A DNA stretch of 64,000 bases. Source: Sipunculus nudus. Taxonomy: Eukaryota > Annelida > Sipuncula > Golfingiida > Sipunculidae. The DNA lies in the NCBI GenBank assembly GCA_026874595.1, contig CM049320.1, forward strand, positions 9,985,464 to 10,049,463, read 5' to 3'. The number at the start of each line of letters is the position of its first letter. The first letter of the stretch is position 1. Below, piece after piece: positions 35,561 to 47,885 of the stretch. The notes under the pieces are model-generated. The model saw only the letters and a list, made by a program, of their open reading frames with translations. It ran no database searches and was not told the origin of the DNA. The translations under genes were made by a program, and so were the position numbers.

Positions 35561-36879
35561 ATACCTCACTCTATTTCCCCTTGCCACTCAATCCATGCCT
35601 CACTATCCGATTTTGGCAGATACATGTAGTCACTTGTCGGTTACCCGTATTCTAGTTTTAAAAGTTTACACATTTTTCTCTATTTTTGAGATATATAAAT
35701 ACAGACTAAATCTTGGCCTGTTGGTTAATCTGTTTGATGCTTCAGTTGAATGGGTATATACTACCATTCTGATGATAAAATTTCCTTTTGCGAATCTCTT
35801 CCCAGTCAGCTGAGCGTCATGACCCATGGGTCACTTGTAATTTATAATGTTCATACATTTTAAATATCATATGTATTTGAATATTCATAAATAAGTCAAT
35901 TCGAAATTCTACATATCATCATCATTTATCGCTAATTTTGCTCATATAACATCACATTATGCATACTGATGGATTTAATCTTATTTCGAAATTATTCAAA
36001 AGGAATTAAGAGCCACAATACGACAACATGGCATCTTGTAGATTACATTGGAGATAAAACAGCGTTTCAGTTTTGGAAATACAGTTCAAGCAATAACAAT
36101 TATTCCCTTACACTTTATGTATATTGCTGTGGGGGTAATGGGAGTGATTTGAGAATAACTGTACACCTTCGACAGCTGGGGGGGGGGATTATTGACAATG
36201 CAAATGGATCTTGGCAATGCAAGTGAATACAATAGAGCCCCCCCCCCCAAAGTCAAATTTTACCTCGCCTTGTTTTTGAGCTTTGATTTCAAATTTCATA
36301 TTTTAACCGATTAAATCCTTATGTGTATATACTGTGAAAATCAAATCAGCAGTGCTTACTAGAATAAAATGTGCCATGGTCAAAGTTGGGCAAAATTAAG
36401 TTACTAATTATACACTCATGCCAATAATTTTAAGAATTTACAAAAAATTGATCTAATTTCTTTCATACAATTAAATCTTAATTAAATAGTTGTTAACTTG
36501 AAAAAAAAAATCTCCAACTATAGCAGTTACCATGATAAGACAAAAAAATATATTTCTTTATATTTTGATAAGGTATCTTATTAATGCTTTGGTCCATAAT
36601 TTTTAAAAATTATGTAATATTGACCTAATTTTTGGCCCGTTCATAGGAAATATATAGCGGAAATTTATAAATGGTTATAAATATGAACAAACACAGACGA
36701 GGGTTTTTGATTTTAGGCAGTCATGAGGTGTAACAACAGGTTTCTCCTTAAATTCTCGAAGGACCGAAGTCGCATTAGCCCAATTTTGGGCTTGGTAGGA
36801 GAAGTAAAGGAACTTATGGTTATCGAATTGTATGTCATATTTTCGATTTGTCGGTCTAATCGTTATAAAACGTGCCAGT
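35561..36879. other. Unique sequence within the array element
   Basis: Includes GACCCATGGGTC, a palindrome at about 35821-35832, and a C run at 36239-36248. An 85-codon frame at 35969-36226 has no recognisable family features. Confidence 0.4.
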
Positions 36880-36962
36880 CAAACGGACAGACAGACGGAC
36901 GGACGGATGACAGACAATGGATCACAACTATAGCTCAAATGACTTATAAGCGGCTGAACTAA
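36880..36962. repeat. Inverted counterpart of the 32434 end
   Basis: The reverse complement reads TTCAGCCGCTTATAAGTCAT, TTGAGCTATAG and CTGTCATCCGTCCGTCCGTC, paralleling AGCTCAGCTGACTGAAAGTC, CTGAGCTATAG and (GTCCGTCT)n at 32434-32512. The two ends face each other in inverted orientation ~4.5 kb apart. Confidence 0.65.
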
Positions 36963-39900
36963 AAATCGTAATAAATGTCAACACTTTGGAGATTGATAAT
37001 GTTTTCCGGAGATCTTTGGTTATTGTTGTCATTTTCAGATAGTGTTGCTCATGTCATGATGTCCCTTTAATTCACAGATTGCTGATTTTATATATGTACC
37101 ATAGTGTCTTATAGTTCATGAAATACACTTTATTTAAAAACTACTTGAACAAGAATAAGCAAGAGGTTATAAGACGATAACCAAGAGATTATTCATACAA
37201 CACCGTTTGAACGCTGATGCATATATGGTGAAATAAAAGGTATTTTCTACTTTGTCAAATTTGACGATTTTCCAATTTTCCCCCCACACAATTGCTTAGG
37301 ACTTATTTTCTTACATTAAGGCCATACTAAGGAATCAAAATCAGTTGCGTTTGCTTTTGTTGCAATTTGTGTGAGGTTGACCACTTATTTCGGGTAAAAT
37401 GCCTGTACTAAAGGTCCCTAATTCTTTCTCTGAAAGTATGGTAAAACAAAACTGACTGCACATGTCGCAAGTGTGTCCTTCTTCTCCGTCTTTAATTTTA
37501 AATCCTGCCCAAGTTGCGTTCGAAATGTGACGCCCAGGACCTTTACTTGGATTTCTCGTCAGATGGAGGGCATAGTGTGGGACAAGAGTAGTTTTACAAT
37601 AACTATATATAATTTTTTAAATTTTTTTTTCTGTAGACAGTTTACTGTTCTAAGACCTATAACTGTATCTAGTGTTATGTCTTTATAATGTGGTTCAACG
37701 CCCGCCGCAGAATAGGAACTGCTGTCGGAAAAAGGAACATTACCAGTGTGTGACTAAGAAACATTTGGATATATTTTTTTTGCATTTTCTATAATTCAAG
37801 ATGTGTATTGCGACTTTTTAAAAGACTTGTTACGTTTGCATCTTTGCATTTTAGAGCATGTTTGAATTGCATTTCTATTTGTTCTGATTTCTCAGTAATG
37901 ACTTTTTGTTCTGAATGTTTCATATGGCCTTATGATTTTGTCCGGCGTTTGCGCCAGACTTTTTCATATTTCTGAGTAAAGGCTTCATTGGTTGCACTTT
38001 GATTTTGTATGCCCATTGATGCTACACAGATTAGGTAAGAAAAAATAATAATTATTATTATAATAATAAAATTAATAATAATACTACTACTAATAATAAA
38101 AATAAAAATATACTATGAACATGCCATAATTTAAGCTTGCATTTGTAATTAAAGTTCAAACTAGATTATTTCCTATGAAACTGCAGTTTGATTTCAAAGG
38201 TTTTTCTTCCAATTTTTAATGGTGATAAACACAAGATTTACACTGTATTCGAAATCAAGCTTTTTGTTTTTTGAGTATTTCTGAAAAAAAAATCACAGAT
38301 GCATACACACTCCCGTTATAAAGATAACCGAGTTAATAGTAGTGTTTTATCAATATCTGCAGTATATTATTATCCAGAAGCAAGATTCTGTGGCTCCGTG
38401 ATTACCATTGTAACATTTAGTGCCATCATTATCATCATCCTTCTTCATCTTCTTCTTCTCCATGTTGTTATCACAACTTAATCACAATCACTTATCATTT
38501 ATTAGTAATTATCTGTTTTATGTTTTATTAAATGTCGATTTTCTATTTTTAATATCTGCATAATTGGTATGGTATGGCCTATTTTAATTCTATCAAATGT
38601 CAGTTCTTTCTTATAAAAGCTAACCTTATAACTACAGAAATGATAATAATAAATAAATGACAGACATGTCGTGATCTATCCTTAATTGAACCACGTTATA
38701 TTTACTGACATGGGCACGCGCATATTTACTGATATAATAATGACTAAAGACACATTAACTCAATAAGTCCAGTATGACTGGTCCCTTATTTTCGAAAAGA
38801 AAGAAAAATGTAAATTGGTTGTGCTTCTGTTTTTTTTTTTTTTGTTTTTTTTTTTTTTTTCTAAATGGGCAAACTCAGTCACGCTGTTTTTTGTGACATG
38901 AAGAGGGTTTTCCTGGGGTTTATGGTAGTTAAAATTTTCTCAAGAATTCTCATTAAGCATGGCAGCAGAGTGCATGGGGGATATGCATCGTTAATAGGTA
39001 CAAACTTTTCAATAGACTATTCCCATTATTAACCTTGTAAATATCCTCATACATGTTAACTTTAACTTAATCATATCCGATTATAAGGCCTAAAAACTAG
39101 ACAGGGACATGACAGGCAAACAATCATATTACAGATTATTTATTCATCTATGGCCAATATACTGTTAAGTCACGACCACATGCTTTTACATGAAATAACA
39201 ATTACCTTTGTATGTGACTTCTTTTCTTATAATTTTTGTGAAACATCTATGTATGTGTATATATAAACTAGCACCGTTCTTGAAGATATATTGATATTGG
39301 GAATGCCTGAGCAAATGAGAGTCCATTAATTTATTTGTTCATGCTATAGACATGTTAGGTCACAAAAGTATAGAAATATTTTTATGTCGCAGACATATAA
39401 TCTGGATTTAAGGTTATATAATACTTGATTATTGTTATCAATAATATTATCACATACTATAGTTTTGAAAAGCTGTCACATACCAATTCTAGGTTTAATG
39501 CTTTATACAGCTTTTATTTGATTATGCAGTGTTAATAACATGTTTTGCCTCCAATTTAAAGAATGTTGTGACTAAAACAAAATTAGCACTAACGTTAAAA
39601 TAAATTGCAGTTCTTTTACAATTAAAAGACTATTGAAAAAAAAAGAATGCTGAAGCAAAGAATCGATGCATGTATTTTTTTTGTTTACTTTCGTGTTACT
39701 TTATTGTCTCTATATGTTTGGGCTATTTTGTCATTCTAAAATTCTTTTTAGTAACATTTCCCCTTTAATACACGTATCTATGGTTATCAACTGATTCGTT
39801 TTTTTCAAAGAAATGACTGGGGCTTTATATGAAAAGTAAATCATGTTCCCACTCTTACTAGTTATGAAAAAAATTCACTCTTTGTCGCATGAAAAATTTA

Positions 39901-40312
39901 TTATAATCCATGTGAAAGCATCTTGATGTTAACAGAGAATGAGATAAAATGCCAAATAAATAAGGGATAAGGATAATTTTTTTTTCGGATTGCCTAAAGA
40001 AACAATTAGATGGTCTCCGTTTATCTAAAATTGACTAGAAAATACACTTTGTCGATATTCTATCGCGCTGGCTGCTCTGATGAAGGGCAATACATTACAT
40101 TTTGATAAAACACATAAGCATTAAAACATATTCCATAGTTTACATTACTGTTGACATTATTTCAGTCAAAACAGAGAGATACATACGGCACAATGGTAGC
40201 GAACACAACTACCGGGGTAACCAGGACATCACTGATCACTTGTAAAAAAACTTAATGATAAGAAATATAGCTGTCTCCTGAAACTAAAACACATGGTTTG
40301 GAATCTTAAACA
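36963..40312. other. AT-rich intergenic sequence, no gene seen
   Basis: Contains TAA-rich low complexity (38038-38112), a T-rich run at 38830-38860 and no supported coding sequence. Confidence 0.5.
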
Positions 40313-40524
40313 GTTTAGATTACGCATGCGCACTAGCAGAATTCGATCCGACCTATGGGGATAAAGCGGAGGATATCCACCAACGGAAGGCGGGCATTGT
40401 GAAGGCAAACGTCAGACAGGGAGGGCAATTAAGACTCGTCTTGGTGACAAGGAAACCTACATAAGTCAGTACCAGTGGCTGCAAGAGGACAAGAGAACTG
40501 CCGCAGTCCTAGTGAAGACGAAAC
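40313..40524 (+). promoter_or_regulatory. Putative promoter and 5' UTR of the secreted-protein gene
   Basis: GC content rises sharply relative to both flanks. TACGCATGCGCAC at 40321-40333 fits an NRF-1-type palindrome (GCATGC core with GCGCA). No TATA box is evident, consistent with a TATA-less promoter. The transcription start cannot be set by eye. Confidence 0.4.
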
Positions 40525-40659
40525 ATGGCCAGCATCAGGGAGCTAACCACCGTGCTATGCTTGACCAGTCTATTGGTGCTGCTGACGACGGGCACTGACA
40601 GTGCTGCAATTGAAGATCCAGAGGACTTTGGCTACCAACTTTTACAGAGGCCAAGCAAG
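40525..40659 (+). CDS. Exon 1: signal peptide of a secreted precursor
   Basis: Forty-five codons from an ATG in good context (AACATGG) to a donor AAG|GTAAAC in phase 0. Residues 1-27 form a signal peptide: a short polar start (MASIREL), a hydrophobic core (TTVLCLTSLLVLLTT) and a small-residue cleavage area (GTDSA). The mature start AIEDPEDFGYQLLQRPSK is acidic then basic. Translation past the donor is AT-rich and loses character. The frame joins exactly (phase 0/0) to exon 2 at 62353. Together they look like the N-terminal part of a secreted peptide-hormone-type precursor. I do not recognise the family. Confidence 0.75.
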
Positions 40660-41198
40660 GTAAACAAAATCACTACTCACTTTATCTTCACTCCAAAACG
40701 TAATGTCAACTTTCTTAGTGACTGGTTGCCTTATTTCGGACCTTTAATTCCTTTTGTCTCTCTACATTCGATTCGCATTTTGTTTCTATTAAAAAACTAT
40801 TATTCTTTTCTTGAGAGATTTAACATTTTTTCCAAGATAACCTTGTGTGGAACATCGATCCGATGTACCTATCTTCAACATCAATTGTGTAATTGGTGCA
40901 CTTTGAAGTTTCTATCAGAATATCAATTCTAACATGTATTCACAACCCATCAGGCAAACCATGTTAATAAATAAAAATGGAATGTTCCTAAAAGTAAATA
41001 GAAACCGACACAATAATTTGAGATGCTTATCATTCTTAAGATCTCTTAACATAAACTTTAGGCGCTAGAACAAATCTCTTTTTTTATTTATGGGAATATT
41101 TAAAAAAAAAAACAGCGCGTTCAGCCTGCTGATTTCCAATAAGGTCCCAGTACAACATGCATTTAATTTTGAGCGTTCAGTATATATATTCTTGTAAA

Positions 41199-41200
<2 letters not shown>

Positions 41201-41238
<38 letters not shown>
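41201..41238. repeat. (TA)n microsatellite
   Basis: Uninterrupted TA dinucleotides. A 119-codon minus-strand frame across it is translated microsatellite. Confidence 0.95.
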
Positions 41239-41242
<4 letters not shown>

Positions 41243-42357
41243 TAATATTCCAAATTGCATGCATTGCTGAGACGTGGATTCTGAGCGATTATAAAGTCAT
41301 AATTAATGAAAAATAGTCGTGAGTCAGAAGCAAATTTTGAACGGCATGGAAACCGATTGAAAAAGATTGGACTACACAACAGTATAAACATTGATTTTAC
41401 GCCGTTCTGGCAAAAATAAATCACCTAAACTTTTCTTTCCCTATTACTTTTCTGTCTTACGTGTTATGTTCATAAACAAAATCATTTCCAGAAAAGAATA
41501 GTACTCCAACTAATAAACGTGGTAAAAGGTTTTCATAATAACAATATTTCTCATTACACCAGTGTATGGGCACTGTTAAACATTTATTAGCAGAATGTAT
41601 CTTAGCGTCCTGATATATAAATATAGGAAGAGCTTAATTAATTCTTTATTATTCTGTTTTGAAAGCAAAACACGAATATTAATTATTGTACGAATTTTCT
41701 TTGAATTGTTTTATCATTTGAAATTACTTTGATGCTCATTAATCCATTTAAACGGCATCAACCGTAATGGATAGGATTTGGCCTACAAGTCGTTATCCAA
41801 AAGGAAATATTAAAATTAAAGTAACAAAGGTTTCTATGAGAACTCAGGAACCCTAAAATGTAGAGCTGGCTAAAGAAAGATATGGTTATATATATATATG
41901 TTTTTTGCTATATAGGTTCTGCGATCTGTCACAGGTCAAAATAGCGCTACGGTTTGGAGGAGAATAAAAAACCGTTTAGTTGTGGACACTGAATATCATC
42001 AGAAAATTAGGGAAGATAGATCTGTGTTTTATTATTAGAAAGCCTGTCAAATACATTAAACTTACCACACCTAGACGCAACGTTGCCCCGATCAAGCAAT
42101 AATGTAGAACACGGTAAGAGCATGGTCTTAATGAGGAAAAAGGTTTTCAATTGCACAATATATACATGATTGGGCTGCACGTAATTTCCCTTGAAATATA
42201 TTTTTGTACTCTCATAATGTTTTTGGTATTATTTTCACTGCTGTACACTTTAAAAAAAAATATTTAAAAGCTCGTTTTATTGTTCTAGTAAGTAAAGTTG
42301 ACATCTAATGATTTATTCCGAATTTGTTGAGAGCTGTAGGTGTTCATACCAAGTCCT

Positions 42358-42590
42358 CTTAAGCCGGCGGCTCACTTACCGATTATATCGGACGATTCAT
42401 AGGATCGGCCGACTATGTATCGACGGGGGTACATTGTCGTGTAGTGTGACTACCCAAGCGACGCGATTTTGTCGGCGTCGGCGTGAAAAATCGCCGTCCC
42501 CAAGAGTCTGGTACCGTCAAAGAAAATCGGCCGATTTTATCGGGCGATTAGCGAAATCGTGTAGTGAGCCAATGTTTGCGACAAAGTCGG
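42358..42590. mobile_element. MITE-like element with CGGCCGAT-type internal repeats
   Basis: Opens TTAAGCCGGCGGCTCACTTA and closes near GTGTAGTGAGCC, an inverted GGCTCACTACAC end. The interior repeats CGGCCGATTTT-type half-palindromes (GATCGGCCGAC, ATCGGCCGATTTTATCGG). This resembles MITE families with GGCTCACTACMCGAT ends; the superfamily is not assigned. Confidence 0.65.
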
Positions 42591-43734
42591 CCGATTTTGT
42601 TTATTTGTGTCTGGTCAGAATTCACGTTCTGGAAGTTGTAACTATAAGTCATTATTAGTGTATAATGACATATTTCTGTATTTCAAAAAGAATTAATGAC
42701 CGATTTTGGTATAGAATAAATTTGATGTATTCCTAAAAGACGACCTGCAATTTATTTATCATTGTAAAGGAATATCCATTCATATAATTACAATGTGCGA
42801 ACATTTCTTTAAACATAAGACTGAACGTTAGAGGAAATGAGAGAAGACATGAATGAATAGCCGAAAACTTTTGACTAATACAATATCCAATCCAGCGCAC
42901 GCAGCAATACCTGATGTTTACTGGTAACCCCATAGGCAAAAGCGTTCATGTTAACGGGTCTCTGGAACATTTTTTTTTCACGGAGTCAGCGGCATTTTTT
43001 GGCGATGGTGTACTTTAATTAGTTTTATTATATTTAATCTGACAGATAACAGAGAGTCGCCAGATATATAACTGATCATCACACGTCTACGGCAATTAAT
43101 AATAGAAATTTAAACCTAATCACGCAAAATATCTGCTGCTGTTGGCGTTTGTTGTGTGGAGCAGTCAAATGAAAAAGGATAATAAAGTGTTGGCTGGTTT
43201 ACAAAGGATAAAAAAATACATACAGCATCATTGAATTTCTAGAAACAGGAAATCCTAGAAATCACACAAACATGCAAGTAGAATGTCATTTTCTAAATTA
43301 GAGTTCGTTTCTGCTGAAATAGCCCTTCTGAATGTAATATCCTGATGCTGGATGTTTTGTTTTACCAAATCCTACAGATCACCCCCGCAATCGTCTTAAG
43401 GGTTTAAGACCGATTCTTTTGGACATTTTCCTGACCCGGGGACCTTTCTTTAGGTTTTGTTATTAGTACTCCTGGGTTGGACCCCTCTTTTCCTATATCC
43501 TGGACCCGCCCCTGAGATATGTGGAGAAAACCTTTAATTTGATGTAGGACGGTTAAACCTCCTGTCTCAGTTCGCATACAAGTGTATTGTTTAAATGCCC
43601 CTAATTCCTCCCCTTCTCTCAAGCCAAGGTTTCACCCACTAGTCACTCTTCCGACACATCATATTTCTTTTGATAAGCCACAAAGCGAACAAATATTTCC
43701 TTTTGTTTTTTTCTCCTAGAAAGCTCAGTATATC

Positions 43735-43919
43735 AGATCGCCATTATAAGACTTCTTCGGCGATAATCGAGAGGTGGGAACACGCGCGTCGGTAAATGTG
43801 ACACTGAAAATCGGCCAACTAAACCGAACCGATTTTCAGCCGATTTTGAGAAAATCTGCCCAAAATATCGCCCGACAATGTCGCTTGATAAGATCGGGTA
43901 GTGAGCACCCGGCTTTAGA
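43735..43919 (-). mobile_element. Second copy of the CGGCCGAT MITE, one end intact
   Basis: In minus orientation it begins TAAAGCCGGGTGCTCACTAC at about 43918 and continues with GTCGGGCGAT and AAAATCGGCTGAAAATCGG. The far end is degraded. It lies inverted relative to 42358, so 42358-43919 could also be one 1.56-kb element with ~25-bp imperfect inverted ends. Confidence 0.6.
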
Positions 43920-44072
43920 GGTAAAGCTACCCTGCGGATTATCACCAGAGCCGTCGGAAATCCTACCGGTCTTCTCGCATTCAGCAATATATGGTTTCAC
44001 AGTCCCAGCCCTGCACATTTCATCTACAACTGCTAATTTAATTCCTACATTCAAATTGTCGGGGGTTTTAGT
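43920..44072 (-). CDS. Candidate exon interrupted by a MITE
   Basis: The minus strand has an acceptor TTTTTATTACAG ending at 44073, then 51 open codons in phase 0. They include LNVGIKLAVVDEMCRAGTVK, PYIAECEKTGRISDGSGDNP and QGSFTS. Composition is protein-like and unlike the surrounding AT-rich translation. The open frame runs straight into the MITE end at 43919; no donor precedes it. It could be a host exon or pseudogene cut by the MITE, or part of an unrecognised transposon. I do not recognise the family. Confidence 0.35.
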
Positions 44073-45064
44073 CTGTAATAAAAATGGCAGCCCTATTTGG
44101 AAATCTTTAAGAGGTCAGGGTTGTATATGTTATATATTTTTTTCAGAACATGCCCAGATTTAAGGAAACTGAAAATGATCAATAAATCAGCGTCATTTCG
44201 GGATCATCATCAAAGCCATCATATTTAAAAGGACAACTCACCTTTTGATGCTCCACCTAATAAATTAATCAACTGCTCCTTTAACAATGCCATGAAAAAG
44301 TATCACCCTGATTCAATGAGAAACCTATGAGTTCATAATTCCTTTAATTCAGGACAGGCATTTCTTTATCAACCAGATCGGCGCTATTATCACCTGTAAT
44401 TCAACAGCTCTCTTTTATCACTGAAATATTCTGTTTCTTAAAAGCATCTCATGATTGGATTTAAACATTACCGAGTGAGTTATTTAATACACTAGATTAA
44501 AACTTTCTTATAATCATATTCTTCATTAACTGTGATGCAACAAGAGCGCATTGCAATTAAATAACCTAAAAAGTTAATCAAAAGGTATGGCTTATTATAC
44601 CGTTATTTTGATTAATTTCGACTGCTTAGGTAGAGATAGTTGGAAAACCTCTTGCAAAAATATAATTATCTGATTTTTTCCTTTTAACGCTATAATATGT
44701 GCTTTTAGGTATAATTATCGGTAAAATATGCATATTTATTATCATCCCTGGTTAAACGATCGATTATCGATTAAATACAATTGGACGAAAAGATGTTCTG
44801 TAAATTTGCTTTATTCCCACAGCGTGTAATTAAATTTTAGCTGGATAGACTCTGTATTCTGATGTTTTCTATGCTATACAAATACACTAAGACATGATAA
44901 TGTCAATCCATCAGTGTGGATTGATATATGAATATCGATAGTTATACACCGTACAACCCACTGTCTTTTTACTGGAAATAATAATAGTTACGATAACACA
45001 CTTGACTGTAAACACTTCCATCCACTTATAACCTTGATATAAGTATGGGTAAAGTATATATAAG

Positions 45065-45125
45065 TGGGTTCGATTCCTATACGACTTTTTCTTTGTATTC
45101 ATGTTATGTATCTCTGTACAATAAA
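45065..45125 (+). mobile_element. SINE fragment (first tRNA-SINE family)
   Basis: B box GTGGGTTCGATTCC followed by the family tail ACGACTTTTTCTTTGTATTC and ATCTCTGTACA. It is a 5'-truncated copy of the element at 45303. Confidence 0.6.
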
Positions 45126-45302
45126 CAAGCATGTCTATACATAAATCTCATTAATATATGCTGCACACCTAAAAAGGTCATCAGTTCTCACTGCTGCATG
45201 CAAAGTCGCTTGACATTTAGTATGTAATACCATGATGGCACAACTGTGACGTCACTTCGCTGATTCCTATAATAGTTTGCTGATACACATTGGGGTTGAG
45301 GA

Positions 45303-45425
45303 TCCCCTTAGCTCAGTTTTAGAGCAAACGACCGGCAATCGGAAGGTCTTGGGTTCGATTTCCATACGGACTGATCTGACTTTTTGCTGTGTATGCATGT
45401 TCTATATCTCTATACAGTGAATCAA
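45303..45425 (+). mobile_element. tRNA-derived SINE, near-complete head
   Basis: A box region TTAGCTCAGTTTTAGAGC with a pairing D-arm, an anticodon-arm-like GACCGGCAATCGGAAGGTC, and B box GGGTTCGATTTCC. The tail CTGACTTTTTGCTGTGTATG and ATATCTCTATACAG recurs at 45065 and 61952-62064. The acceptor ends do not pair, so it is not a functional tRNA gene. Confidence 0.72.
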
Positions 45426-46397
45426 CATTATAAATTATAACTTTAGATACCAGGCCGGCGCTCATATTGAAATCTGGGTTTCAAGGCAGGTTACTGCCTC
45501 AAGTTTCATATTCCATAGTCGCTTGATAGCACGGGTGTCGCATGTTAATTTTCACAAATGTCTTTGTTTTAATCCGACTGATTTTATGCATGTGGTGAAC
45601 ATTGTTAGATTTCTAGAATATGTATATACAAATATCCAGGTGTAGGTGTACAAATTTCCTCCTTCCGTTAACACCTACTCCAACAAAATATAAAAAGAAT
45701 ATACACTGAAATATTTATATTATGAAAATTCAGGTACATGCGCCAATTCTTGTAAACGTTGACAGAGGCTTTTGTAAAAGTTATATTCTGCATGAGTTAA
45801 TTCCACTCATATGAAATATAATCATTATGGCCGAGTTTTCCCTTAGGGTTTTCTTCAAAGGCACGCTTAAAGGGCAGTCAGCAATGCTTCGTGATCAAAT
45901 AGGATAAGACAGAAACACCAATAATATTTATTTTTCTTTTGTTAAAGGGTTCCATCCCCCTGTTCTTTGTATCTTTGGCGTTTTCAGAGCTTTCTATACA
46001 ATTCTGAGCACAATGTAAGCTTTGTTGTAATTTTCTTGCAATGAAAGATGGCTGATCAAATGCCAGCCTTTTTAGTACGTGACATGACGACGCCAAGCTT
46101 GTAAAGGGGACGCTTATATTTCATAGCCACGGGTACATCTACAATAGATATATAATGTTAATTACAAACTCCCGAGAAACATATGAAATATTATTGTAAG
46201 AAGTATTAGTTTAGGAATTCATGTTTCATGAATTCTAAAACGTTTCCAAGAGATTGGATATCATAAGCTTGAAACCCCTTTTAAAGGATGTGCCGTGGCA
46301 GTGCGAATAAAATATACACATAAACAAGTGCAAATAACAAATTCAGTGTAAAATACTTTGATAATACATTCGTGATAATTGTAATTTCCTTGTATAA

Positions 46398-46544
46398 TAT
46401 ATATATATATAAATATATATATATAAATATATATATATATGTATATATATATATGTATATATACCACGGGTGGTATATTCTTTTTATAATTTATTGGAGT
46501 AGAAAACATTTGTACACCGACACTGATATATATTTGTTCATATT

Positions 46545-46592
<48 letters not shown>
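46398..46592. repeat. Two (TA)n-rich tracts
   Basis: Interrupted TA repeats at 46398-46463 (with ATAAATATAT and ATGTATAT variants) and pure TA at about 46551-46592. Confidence 0.93.
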
Positions 46593-46593
<1 letters not shown>

Positions 46594-47048
46594 TTTGTTA
46601 CACCTGTCCCATAACTAGGAGACGAAAAATGGAAAATATGTATTGTTTTTTAAAGTAGAAAATCTATATTTGGAAACATAGTTATGACGTTTTAATGACG
46701 TAATGGGGCCAACGCAAATACTCTAGCTAGTGTCGGAATGCCTGTGAGACCTAAATTCGTGGGCTGTTTATAAATATTAGAGTCTGATCTTTCTTACAAG
46801 ACAATAACTCATTAAAGGGGCCTAATAACTTATAAAGCATGTTGAACTGAAACTAAAAATAGCTTCTCCCCTTTAAATAACTTTGCATCTGGCAAAATAT
46901 TGCCCTGAAACCGTTTGCTTACTCCTGTAAACAAGTGTTAATAACAGTGCACCGGGCGCGATCAATTTTGTCAACATAAACAGCGCGTGTATCGTCCGGG
47001 CAAACACGTGTCATTCAGGAGATGCTCTGACTGACTTTACCCATAAAA

Positions 47049-47163
47049 ATGAAATACATGTTCCTGCTGGCTGAAACTTCGCGTGTTGCGGCTCACAGAC
47101 ACACGTGGACTATGTTCACCAACAAGCAGAGCTATAAGAAAGTGTTTAACAGCCGTATGCGAG
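47049..47163 (+). CDS. Weak candidate first exon
   Basis: An ATG at 47049 opens MKYMFLLAETSRVAAHRHTW and continues to a donor-like GCGAG|GTAATG. Local GC and CpG content is higher than in the surroundings (46960-47170). The frame stays open only to 47228 beyond the donor. No partner exon or family was recognised. Confidence 0.2.
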
Positions 47164-47489
47164 GTAATGGGACTGCGTGTTGGGCTGGTTTTCCTGGGAA
47201 ACTTTTGTATAAAACAAAACTGAACTGATAGTTTTAAAGGAAAAGGGCATAATATTGTCCCTGATTGTGACCCTTTAAGTTTATTTTACATGTTATTTTA
47301 TAACGTGAATCCTAGGAAATCACTGCAAAATGTGGGATTATATGATAAGTTTTTAGGGACGGAGTATACGAAAACGGTACGACTAAGTACGACCCAGTTA
47401 AATAAAATATATTTAATGTCTCATAGTTGTCGGATAAATGGGATCTTATTAAATAGTGATTTATTTTTATGGGCCTTATTGGCCACGGT

Positions 47490-47885
47490 AACAACTGGGA
47501 TACGGTCGCCGTACGGCGGTTTGGGCTATTCCTACCGGTTGAAGTACGGCAACTGTGCGTTTTTCAAAGGCCGTGTTTAACACCTACTCGGCTACCCGAG
47601 AGACGTACTGTGTACCTGCAGCTGTCGTAAAGGGATCTTTACGGCTTCCGCAAAGTTAGCTTGCGGCGTCTGCAGGGTTAGCTTACTATACCGTGCGAAG
47701 TGAGAATGAGGAAGACGCCTTGCCGTTTCCGCACATCGGTCGAATAGGTATTCCTGCGGTTTAAAAGAACGATCTACGTTGCGGTGACCGCAGCGGTTTG
47801 TGACCGAGGCTTAAGTATTCCTGCGGTATAAAAACTGTCCGGTACTCGGTGTGCGGTGACCGCAGCTTTACGTTAACGTTTAGGA
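47490..47885. repeat. GC-rich repeat block with TGCGGTGACCGCA palindromes
   Basis: An island of GC-rich, CpG-containing sequence in AT-rich DNA. The odd palindrome TGCGGTGACCGCA occurs at about 47780 and 47852, each ~45 nt after ATTCCTGCGGT(T/A)TAAAA, giving a ~75-bp degenerate tandem unit. It is probably a MITE or foldback fragment; no coding is recognised. Confidence 0.6.

Noticed and set aside
45303-45371. Apparent tRNA gene
   Set aside because: A and B boxes and D-arm are present but the acceptor ends do not pair and a SINE tail follows; annotated as a SINE head.
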